A stretch of 6,250 bases of DNA from Hyphomicrobiales bacterium. GTDB lineage: Bacteria; Pseudomonadota; Alphaproteobacteria; Rhizobiales; Kaistiaceae. The number at the start of each line of letters is the position of its first letter. Positions within the stretch are counted from its first letter, which is position 1. The notes under the pieces were generated by a model. The model was not told where the DNA came from. It saw nothing but the letters and a program-made list of their open reading frames with translations, and ran no database searches. Position numbers and translations under genes: made by a program. The stretch spans positions 1 through 6,250 of the forward strand of contig JAFKJZ010000551.1 of NCBI GenBank assembly GCA_017305815.1, given 5' to 3'. Positions 1 through 5,831 of the stretch are shown piece by piece.

Positions 1-922
1 CCGCGCGATTGGGCAGGCCGGTCAGGCTGTCATGATTGGCGTCATAGACCGCCTGGCGCTCGCGCCGGCGGACGGCAACCAGATTCGCGTAGCCGATGCC
101 GAGCAGGAAGAGGATGGTGAGGCCGATCACGCCCAGCGTCAGATAGGCCATCGGCGCCACGCGCGAGAAGGCCTCGCCACCATGGCTGCGCCGCGCCCAG
201 GTCAGCGCGCCGATCGCCCTGCCGGTCGGGTCGACGAGGCGGACGCCATGGTCGACCTTGTCCGGATCGAAGCGGAGCGCCATGCCGTCGATGACGAAGT
301 CCTGCGCCATCTGCCGGATCGTCAGATCGTCGAGAACGCGCGCGAGGACGAGCATGCGCGGACGGCCGACCGGCTTCGCCACGGCCGAGGACGATGGGAA
401 TACCGAACCGACCGCGACCACCGCGACGGCGCCGGAGCGGTCGCGCATCAGCCCGACGGTGGCGTCGAAGGCGTGATAGTTTCCGGCAAGCCCCGCCACC
501 AGCGCCTGCAGCGGCGAACCGAACTCCTCCAGCGCGCCGCGCGGCGCCACGCCGCCGCGTCGGAACGAGAAGACCGCCTGGCCCTTTTCGTCGAGCAGGT
601 AGGCGGCGTCGAAGAACACGCCCGAGCGGGTGCCGTCCTTGTAGTTGCTGATCGCGAAATCCTGATCGACCTGACCGTAGAGCTTCGCCGCCGCATCATC
701 CCAGACGGCATAGTCGCCATGGGTGTCGCGCAGCCGCCGCTGCAGGGAATGCAGCGAGGCGCTGACGGAGCGCTCGATCGCCGCATCGTCGATCCGGTCC
801 ACCTCTCCCGCCATCTCGTTCAGCGTGAAGAGCATGAACATGATCGAGCCCGCCAGCACCAGCAGCACTGGCACGGCGACGCGGAACGCGAAGCGGAATG
901 TGGATCCCTTGAAGAAACTCAT
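1..922 (-). CDS. CHASE4-domain membrane protein with start of a GGDEF domain (probable diguanylate cyclase), 3' end outside window
   Basis: Reading leftward from an ATG at 922-920, the frame stays open for 307 codons to the window edge, so the protein is incomplete. Visible order: a short cytoplasmic N-terminus, a hydrophobic segment at about residues 13-36, an extracytoplasmic region at about 37-256, a second membrane segment at about 257-282, then a cytoplasmic linker and the opening motif of a GGDEF domain, DSLTGLPNR, at about 298-306. The periplasmic part carries HGDYAVWDDAAAKLY (about 68-82), the DYAxWD signature of CHASE4 sensor domains. By family knowledge such proteins sense an external ligand and make cyclic-di-GMP from two GTP. 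The GGDEF catalytic motif and any EAL domain lie outside the window, so activity cannot be judged. It lies 91 bases downstream of the ycaQ-like gene on the same strand. The ribosome binding site is poor (GAAGGG, about 17 bases upstream); the next in-frame ATG falls inside the first membrane segment, so 922 is preferred. Confidence 0.88.
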   Translation of the reverse strand, partial: MSFFKGSTFRFAFRVAVPVLLVLAGSIMFMLFTLNEMAGEVDRIDDAAIERSVSASLHSLQRRLRDTHGDYAVWDDAAAKLYGQVDQDFAISNYKDGTRSGVFFDAAYLLDEKGQAVFSFRRGGVAPRGALEEFGSPLQALVAGLAGNYHAFDATVGLMRDRSGAVAVVAVGSVFPSSSAVAKPVGRPRMLVLARVLDDLTIRQMAQDFVIDGMALRFDPDKVDHGVRLVDPTGRAIGALTWARRSHGGEAFSRVAPMAYLTLGVIGLTILFLLGIGYANLVAVRRRERQAVYDANHDSLTGLPNRA

Positions 923-984
923 GACACGGCTAACGAAACGCCCTTCGCAACACGAACCGGCACGCAGGCTCCGGACTACAACTC

Positions 985-1007
985 ATTCCTGCGATACGCA
1001 ACGGAAT
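985..1007 (-). other. Imperfect hairpin just after the ycaQ-like stop codon
   Basis: Outer arms ATTCC (985-989) and GGAAT (1003-1007) and inner arms TGCG (990-993) and CGCA (997-1000) can pair into a 9-bp stem with a two-base bulge (1001-1002) and a three-base loop. It begins about 7 bases beyond the glycosylase stop codon on the minus strand, the usual place for a 3' end structure. No run of T follows on the minus strand, so it is not a classical intrinsic terminator. It could be an RNA-stabilising hairpin, a weak attenuator before the next gene, or chance. Confidence 0.3.
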
Positions 1008-1013
1008 CACAAC

Positions 1014-2225
1014 CTAGGTGGAATAACCTTTCAGGATAACAGCCAGCGGCGCACCGGACTCCACGTCGACATCCGCAAGGCCGAGCCAGGTCGCCAGATG
1101 GCGTAGCTCCGCCGCGAGCGCTTCCAGCATGGCGTCCGGCCGCCGCAGCCCCTCCTCGGCAAAGACGCCGAGGACACGCAGGCGGCCGGCGGCGCGATCC
1201 GCCTTGAGATCGACCCGCGCCTCCAGACGGCCGCGATGCAGGAACGGCATGACGAAATAGCCGAAGGTGCGCTTCGGCTCCGGCGTGTAGAATTCCAGGC
1301 GATAATGAAAATCGAAGATCCGCTCGGTGCGTGGGCGATGCCAGACGAGCGGATCGAAGGGCGACAGCAGCGCCGTCGGCGTCGCGCGCGCCGGAATCTC
1401 CGCGTCGGCCGCGAGATACGCGGCCTGCGGCCAGCCATCGACCCGGACCGGAACGAGCGCGCCCTCCTCGACCAGCTCGCGCAGCGCGGTGCGCGTCTCG
1501 GCGTTGGGCAGGCGGAAATAATCGCGGATGTCGACCTCGGTCGCCACGCCGTGCGCCCGTGCGCCGGCCAGCGTCAAGGCGCGGATGGCGTCGGGTTCGT
1601 CGGGCGTCGCCGCGGCGCCGATCTCGCTCGGGATGACGCGCTCGGGCAGGTCATAGACCCGTTCGAAGCCGCGGCGCTGTCCGGTCGTGACCTCGCCGGC
1701 CCAGAACAGATATTCGAGCGCGGTCTTGCCCTTGTGCCAGCCCCACCAGGGCCCGCTGCGGGTGCCGGGATCGTCAAGCTCGCTCGCCGCCAGCGGGCCG
1801 CGTCGGCCGATCTCGTCAACGACGGCGCGGACGTAGTCGCGATTCTCGATCGCGAACTTGGCGATGCCGGAATAGATGCCGATGCCGGCGGCGGCGCGGC
1901 GCATGCGCCAGCGCATCCAGGGATGCAGGTCGAGCGGAAGCAGCGACGCCTCATGCGCCCAATACTCGAACATCGCCCGCTTCCTGCCGCCGGCGAAGGC
2001 GCGGGCATCGAGCGCGGCGCGGTCGTAGGCGCCGATGCGGCTATAGGTCGGCAGGTAGTGCGAGCGGACCAGCACGTTGACGGAATCGAGCTGCAGCAGC
2101 CCCATGCGGCGGATCACCGGCGCGATCTGGCGCCAGGATGAAAGCTCGGCATTCCGGCGTCCGCCGAAGCCCTGCGCGGCCAGCGCGATTCGGCGCGCCT
2201 CCTCCGCCGTCAGAACGTCCCTCAC
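1014..2225 (-). CDS. YcaQ/AlkX-like winged-helix DNA glycosylase (HTH_42 family)
   Basis: A complete 403-residue cytoplasmic protein, the usual length of the family. It resembles the E. coli YcaQ (AlkX) and Streptomyces AlkZ group (PF06224), which remove bulky N-alkylated bases and unhook interstrand crosslinks using tandem winged-helix domains. Family landmarks are in order: LLQLDSVNV at 43-51, containing the QxD motif (Q45, D47) that marks the YcaQ-like branch rather than the QxQ of AlkZ; FEYWAHEASLLP at 86-97; GPWWGWHKGKTALEYLFW at 158-175; LSPFDPLVWHRPRTERIF at 287-304; and GYFVMPFL followed by ARVDLKADR at 322-344. The start is GTG at 2225-2223, preceded by a strong GGGGGGAAG three bases upstream; no nearby ATG would preserve the N-terminus. 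It sits between two CHASE4 cyclic-di-GMP genes on the same strand. No membrane segment or signal peptide is seen. The family assignment is strong; the actual lesion is unknown. Confidence 0.9.
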   Translation of the reverse strand: MRDVLTAEEARRIALAAQGFGGRRNAELSSWRQIAPVIRRMGLLQLDSVNVLVRSHYLPTYSRIGAYDRAALDARAFAGGRKRAMFEYWAHEASLLPLDLHPWMRWRMRRAAAGIGIYSGIAKFAIENRDYVRAVVDEIGRRGPLAASELDDPGTRSGPWWGWHKGKTALEYLFWAGEVTTGQRRGFERVYDLPERVIPSEIGAAATPDEPDAIRALTLAGARAHGVATEVDIRDYFRLPNAETRTALRELVEEGALVPVRVDGWPQAAYLAADAEIPARATPTALLSPFDPLVWHRPRTERIFDFHYRLEFYTPEPKRTFGYFVMPFLHRGRLEARVDLKADRAAGRLRVLGVFAEEGLRRPDAMLEALAAELRHLATWLGLADVDVESGAPLAVILKGYST

Positions 2226-2291
2226 CTGCTTCCCCCCAGCCGATTCCCCCGTTTATTGCAAAGCCCGGCCGCCGAAGCCAGATGGCGGCGG

Positions 2292-4529
2292 TCAGGACTG
2301 GATCGTCAGCACCGGCCGGCTCGGCTCATAGCCGCCCAGATCCAGCTCCGGCAGGATGCGGCGGCTCTCGCCGAGCTCGGCCAGGAGGGCGGTGATGCCA
2401 GCCGCCGGCATCGGCTTCGCCAGGTAGTAGCCCTGGACGAATTCGCATTGCAGCAGGCGGAGAAGCTGCAACTGCTCGACCGTCTCGATGCCCTCGGCGA
2501 CGACGGCGATGTCCATGGCGTCGCCGAGCGCGATCATCGACTGGATCAGCGCGTTGGCGGTCGGGTTGCTGCCGAGTTCCGAGATGAACGACTTGTCGAT
2601 CTTCAGCCAGTCGAACGGGAACTGGCGCAGATAGCCGATCGAGGAGAAGCCGGTGCCGAAATCATCGAGCGAAAGGCCGAAGCCCATCGACTTCAGGCGC
2701 GCCAGCTTGCGCTTGGCGATGGTCGGATTGCGGACCAGCAGGCCTTCGGTGAGCTCCAGCTTGAAGCGGTTCGGCACCACGTCGTGCCGGCGGGCGATGG
2801 CGCCGAGATCGTTGGCGAAGCTCGGATCGCGCAGCTGCGCCGGCGAGACGTTGATCGACATCTTCAGGCCCGGCCAGTCGACCATGTCCTGGCAGGCGCG
2901 CTGGAACACGAACTTGCCGATGTCGTGGATCGCGCCGGTCTCCTCGGCGACCGGGATGAAGTCGACCGGCGAGACGCGACCGAACTCCTTCGAGTCCCAG
3001 CGGACCAGCGCCTCGACCGAAACGATGGCGAGATCGCTGGCGCGGACGATCGGCTGGTAGACGACCGACAGCTCGTTGGCCTCGATCGCGCCGCGCAGCG
3101 CCATGCCGAGCCGCTTGCGATGCAGCGCGCCGGTTTCGAGACCCGGATGATAGGGCACGGCGTCGCGCTCGGCGGCGTTCTTCGCCTGGTACATGGCAAG
3201 GTCGGCACGGCGCAGCAGTTCGGCCGGCGTCACGTCGCCGCCATCGGAGATCGCGTAGCCGACGGCCGCCGTCACCTGGAACTGGAACCCGCCGACCGTG
3301 AAGGACTGGTCGAGCGCATGCACCATGGCCGAGGCGACGCCGGCGACGGCGCCGAGCGCGGCACGCCCGGTCAGAGCCACGGCGAATTCGTCGCCACCGA
3401 CTCGGGCAAAGCGGGCGTCCGGCGGCAGGATCATCGACAGGCGGTCGGCCAGCATGCCCACCAGCTCGTCGCCGCCCTGGTGACCGATCGAGTCGTTCAC
3501 CGACTTGAAGCCGTTGATGTCGAGATAGATGATCGCGGCCTCGCCCTTGGCGCAGGCCTCCTCAAAGGAGGCGCTGGCGCTCAATTCGTTGAAGCCGAAG
3601 CGGTTGGTGAGGCCGGTGAGGCTGTCGGTGCGCGCCGCCTCGACGGCCTGCCGCTCGCTCAGGGCCTGCGACAGCGCCAGCCGGCGGGCCCGGAGAACGG
3701 TCCACATCGCGATCAGGCAGAAGACGAGCAGGCCGCCGGCGATCGGCGCCACGACGTTGCGCAGCACGGCGAAGCCGGGCGTCGGCGGGGTCCAGACGAA
3801 GGCGCCGATGATGTTGCCATCAAAATCGCGGATCGGCGGGAAGCCGTCCTCGACCGCGGCGGACGCATTGGCCGAGTGGTCGATCTCGAGGTCGTCGATC
3901 AGGAACTGGCGGCCGAGGTCGAACAGGCGCTGATGGTTCAGGTAGATGCCCTGGACCAGGAAGGGCAAGGTCGCGGGGTCCACCTCGGAAGCGCGCGAGA
4001 CCGGCGCGATGCGGGCAACCGCGATCAGCATGATGTCGTCGCCGACGCGGAAATAGGCGGGCCGGGCGGCCTCGTTCACCACCGGCATGCCCTCGGCGAG
4101 CTTGGCGATCTTGGCGCGGATTTCCGGCGAGAAGATCTCGCGCGGCGTGCCACGGTGATCATCGATCGACCAGGCGTAGGGGATCTCGCCCTTCGGATCG
4201 ATGATGACGAGGATGTCGGAGATCTGGGTGTCACGGATGCCGGACCCGAAGTTCTCGTCCACCCACTTCTCGTCGCCAGCCATGTAGGCGTTGTAGCCGG
4301 CCTCCCACCAGGCATAGTCGTTCGCGAACGCCTTGACGTTGTCCTCCATGGCGACGATGCCGCCGGTCACCATCGTGCCGGTGTTCTCCTGGGCCTGCTT
4401 GTTCTGCTTCTCGGCCATCCACCAGACGGCGACCGTGACCGTCAGAATCGTGACGAGGATACCTGCCACGAGGTTCAGCGTGATGCGCCCGGCGATGGGA
4501 TGAGACATTGCGGAATCGACCCTGTTCAT
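2292..4529 (-). CDS. CHASE4-GGDEF-EAL membrane protein, bifunctional cyclic-di-GMP cyclase/phosphodiesterase candidate
   Basis: A complete 745-residue inner-membrane protein. Membrane segments lie at about 17-38 and 258-279, enclosing a periplasmic CHASE4-like sensor with ANDYAWWEAGYNAYM near residues 69-83. The GGDEF domain spans about 300-456: DSLTGLTNR (302-310), DINGFKSVND (337-346) and an intact GGDEF (378-382). The residues where an RxxD inhibitory site would sit (about 370-373) do not match it, so product inhibition at that site is probably absent. The EAL domain spans about 485-715 with its expected catalytic set: EALVRW (506-511), SINVSP (558-563), ELTEG (592-596), DDFGTG (622-627), IDKSF (644-648, K646), AEGIET (678-683, E679) and QGYYLAKP (699-706). 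The protein could thus make or hydrolyse cyclic-di-GMP; tandem proteins often favour hydrolysis, with GGDEF serving as a GTP-sensing regulator. The start at 4529 lacks a clear ribosome binding site; Met8 is an alternative that would keep the first membrane segment. First gene of the leftward group. Confidence 0.95.
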   Translation of the reverse strand: MNRVDSAMSHPIAGRITLNLVAGILVTILTVTVAVWWMAEKQNKQAQENTGTMVTGGIVAMEDNVKAFANDYAWWEAGYNAYMAGDEKWVDENFGSGIRDTQISDILVIIDPKGEIPYAWSIDDHRGTPREIFSPEIRAKIAKLAEGMPVVNEAARPAYFRVGDDIMLIAVARIAPVSRASEVDPATLPFLVQGIYLNHQRLFDLGRQFLIDDLEIDHSANASAAVEDGFPPIRDFDGNIIGAFVWTPPTPGFAVLRNVVAPIAGGLLVFCLIAMWTVLRARRLALSQALSERQAVEAARTDSLTGLTNRFGFNELSASASFEEACAKGEAAIIYLDINGFKSVNDSIGHQGGDELVGMLADRLSMILPPDARFARVGGDEFAVALTGRAALGAVAGVASAMVHALDQSFTVGGFQFQVTAAVGYAISDGGDVTPAELLRRADLAMYQAKNAAERDAVPYHPGLETGALHRKRLGMALRGAIEANELSVVYQPIVRASDLAIVSVEALVRWDSKEFGRVSPVDFIPVAEETGAIHDIGKFVFQRACQDMVDWPGLKMSINVSPAQLRDPSFANDLGAIARRHDVVPNRFKLELTEGLLVRNPTIAKRKLARLKSMGFGLSLDDFGTGFSSIGYLRQFPFDWLKIDKSFISELGSNPTANALIQSMIALGDAMDIAVVAEGIETVEQLQLLRLLQCEFVQGYYLAKPMPAAGITALLAELGESRRILPELDLGGYEPSRPVLTIQS

Positions 4530-4553
4530 TCAGCCGGGACCATTGCACCCAAC

Positions 4554-4582
4554 ATTTTAGAGACGCTTAAACGGATTGATTC
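4554..4582 (-). promoter_or_regulatory. Weak promoter candidate for the GGDEF-EAL gene
   Basis: On the minus strand a TAAAAT hexamer (4559-4554) resembles a -10 box about 25 bases upstream of the start codon at 4529. With 17-base spacing the -35 position is GAATCA (4582-4577), a poor match to TTGACA that overlaps the left arm of the inverted repeat at 4573-4598. The overlap would suit an operator, but the promoter itself is only a pattern guess. Confidence 0.2.
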
Positions 4583-4598
4583 GGTTTTTAATCAATCC
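4573..4598. repeat. Perfect 9-bp inverted repeat, operator or RNA hairpin candidate
   Basis: GGATTGATT (4573-4581) and AATCAATCC (4590-4598) are exact reverse complements separated by the 8-base loop CGGTTTTT. It lies 44 bases upstream of the GGDEF-EAL start and about 240 bases upstream of the rightward gene. Neither strand has a T-run just after the stem, so a terminator is unlikely. It may be a dimeric regulator's binding site or a leader RNA hairpin. No known regulator consensus was recognised; the half-sites are spaced too far apart for an FNR/FixK site. Confidence 0.5.
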
Positions 4599-4728
4599 TC
4601 GAAAGGTTGCTGCGTCGGCCTGATCTTCAGCGATAGCAACAGGGCCGCGCAAAACCGAAGACCCCAGAGAATACCTGGACTTTCCCTCTCCAAAGCGGCC
4701 ATTCGATGGCGCTGCCGGGACCGTCGTG

Positions 4729-4757
4729 TTGCTCGTCTACGGACCGTAAACTATGGT
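4729..4757 (+). promoter_or_regulatory. Weak sigma-70-type promoter candidate for the rightward genes
   Basis: TTGCTC (4729-4734) and TATGGT (4752-4757) are separated by 17 bases and each match the consensus at four of six positions. A transcript would start near 4765, giving a leader of roughly 70 bases before the ATG at 4838. Such matches are common by chance, and alphaproteobacterial promoters are often divergent from the consensus. Confidence 0.22.
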
Positions 4758-4825
4758 TTTGATATCGCTAAATCACTCGCTCCAATTCGCAATGATGCGG
4801 ACTGGGCTGAGTGATTTTTCGTGCG

Positions 4826-4831
4826 TAGGAG
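4826..4831 (+). promoter_or_regulatory. Ribosome binding site fixing the start of the unknown protein
   Basis: TAGGAG is a good Shine-Dalgarno match ending six bases before the ATG at 4838. It selects this start over the overlapping out-of-frame ATG at 4833, which is too close to the site, and over a later in-frame GTG at 4919. Confidence 0.75.
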
Positions 4832-4837
4832 CATGAC

Positions 4838-5800
4838 ATGCGTCGGGGGACAGATCTGCCGGCTTCGACGGACGAGGCGGCGCCGGCCGCTTGTCCGTTT
4901 CACCAGCAGAGGGGGATTGTGCCGACAGAGGCATTCGACCGATGGCTGGACACGGACCTGCGCTGTTCGGCGGGCAAGCGGGAATTCCAGCTCGGCCGCT
5001 ATACCGTCGCGCATGTCCGCAACGGCTACCAGTTCCTGGAAGCGCTCGAGACCTTCCGCGAGGGCGTCGATACCCACAGCAAGACCGGCTACATGGCCAT
5101 CGTTCCGAGCGAGCCGGGCGATTTCACCGATTCGGTCGGCGAGCTCCGGCGGCTCGGCGAGATCATGGTCGAGGCGGGCTTTGCCGACAGCGCGGGCGCG
5201 CTGATCAACAGCCAGACCATCGCGATTCCCTTCGAGATCAAATGCCCCGTCACCGGGCAGATGACCATCTACGAGTTCTTCCCGGTCGCCTTCTGCCGCC
5301 ATGCGGCCGTCGTCGCGGATCCGCTCTACGACCCGTCGCTGAGCACGCCCTTCCTGGCGATCAACACGACGTCGGACGCCTTCGCCTTCGGCATGCTGGT
5401 CAAGGATCTCTGCCAGCGCCACTTCCATTGCGAGCCCTATGAGGTGAAGGACCGCGCCGATTTCGAGCGCCTCCTGCACAAATGCGCCAACGCCTGGCAG
5501 AACATGTCGGCGAACACCATCCAGGGCTACAACAAGATCGCCGCCAATCCCGAGCGCGCCGTCCACCTGTCGCCCGACCGTCAGGGCTGGATCGCCCCGC
5601 ACAACGATCCGGTCTTCGCCGAGATGACGAAGGAGCCGCACAGCCACGAAATGCCGGTGATCTACGCGCAGCGGCTGTGCGAGAAGTGGACCGCGGCCCT
5701 GTTCGACGGCGCGACCTATACGCCCGGCCGCGACGGCCAGTCCGGCGGATGGTCGGTCTCGTTCGCCGAGCTCGGCCTCACCGACCCCTCCACGCCCTGA
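4838..5800 (+). CDS. Unrecognised 320-residue Cys/His-containing soluble protein
   Basis: I do not recognise the family. The frame reads as a real protein: balanced composition with Phe, Tyr, Ile and Asn placed as in a globular fold, a strong ribosome binding site, and GC-rich third positions. No signal peptide or membrane segment is seen; the AAPAAC near residue 19 lacks the hydrophobic stretch a lipobox needs. Eight cysteines occur (19, 43, 136, 153, 192, 198, 216, 281), with notable clusters CPFH (19-22), CPVTG (136-140), CRH (153-155), CQRHFHC (192-198), HKC (214-216) and HSH (268-270). Metal binding is therefore possible but not shown. Other distinctive stretches are YEFFPVAFCRH (145-155), PFLAINTTSDAFAFGML (171-187) and QGYNKIAANPERAVHLSPDRQGW (229-251). 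It is followed after 31 bases by an MFS transporter gene, so a shared substrate or pathway is conceivable. Enzyme, metal-binding accessory or regulator all remain open. Confidence 0.85.
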   Translation: MRRGTDLPASTDEAAPAACPFHQQRGIVPTEAFDRWLDTDLRCSAGKREFQLGRYTVAHVRNGYQFLEALETFREGVDTHSKTGYMAIVPSEPGDFTDSVGELRRLGEIMVEAGFADSAGALINSQTIAIPFEIKCPVTGQMTIYEFFPVAFCRHAAVVADPLYDPSLSTPFLAINTTSDAFAFGMLVKDLCQRHFHCEPYEVKDRADFERLLHKCANAWQNMSANTIQGYNKIAANPERAVHLSPDRQGWIAPHNDPVFAEMTKEPHSHEMPVIYAQRLCEKWTAALFDGATYTPGRDGQSGGWSVSFAELGLTDPSTP

Positions 5801-5831
5801 CCGCGACGGCCGACGACCCGAGGACATCACC

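Larger units (their letters stand above)
4530..4837. promoter_or_regulatory. Divergent intergenic region between the GGDEF-EAL gene and the unknown-protein gene
   Basis: This 308-base stretch separates divergently transcribed genes and is visibly richer in A and T than its flanks. It must carry the promoters for both directions. It contains a perfect inverted repeat (4573-4598), a second possible fold with arms GTTGCT (4606-4611) and AGCAAC (4635-4640), and weak promoter-like hexamers in both directions. No convincing gene was found, apart from a 27-codon frame at 4753-4836 that I treat as unproven. I see no cyclic-di-GMP riboswitch consensus on either strand. Confidence 0.7.

Noticed and set aside
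32..1039. Plus-strand open frame of 335 codons over the left-edge region
   Set aside because: Antisense of the CHASE4-GGDEF gene; it is rich in charged residues and His and matches nothing, while the opposite strand gives membrane segments, a CHASE4 motif and a GGDEF start.
1236..2141. Plus-strand open frame of 301 codons over the ycaQ-like gene
   Set aside because: Antisense shadow; the minus-strand protein matches a known family along its whole length.
2268..2289. Stem GCCGCC/GGCGGC between the GGDEF-EAL stop and the ycaQ-like start as an intrinsic terminator
   Set aside because: Only a 6-bp stem with a 10-base loop, partly formed by simple GGC repetition, and only three T follow on the minus strand. 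It is expected by chance at this G+C content.
4764..4778. FNR/FixK-type anaerobox at the TTGATATCGCTAAAT region
   Set aside because: The left half TTGAT fits but the right half CTAAA matches ATCAA at too few positions.
2256..4814. Plus-strand open frame of 852 codons opposite the GGDEF-EAL gene
   Set aside because: Composition is dominated by Arg, Asp, Gly, Ala, Val and His, with no domain, as expected of the antisense of a GC-rich gene. The minus-strand protein has complete, correctly ordered catalytic motifs.
4530..4837. Cyclic-di-GMP riboswitch upstream of the GGDEF-EAL gene
   Set aside because: Location would suit it, but neither strand shows the conserved GEMM-type core sequence, and the hairpins present do not match that layout.
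4838..4895. Lipoprotein signal in the unknown protein (AAPAAC near residue 19)
   Set aside because: The N-terminus is charged and polar with no hydrophobic core before the cysteine, so export by a lipoprotein signal is not supported.
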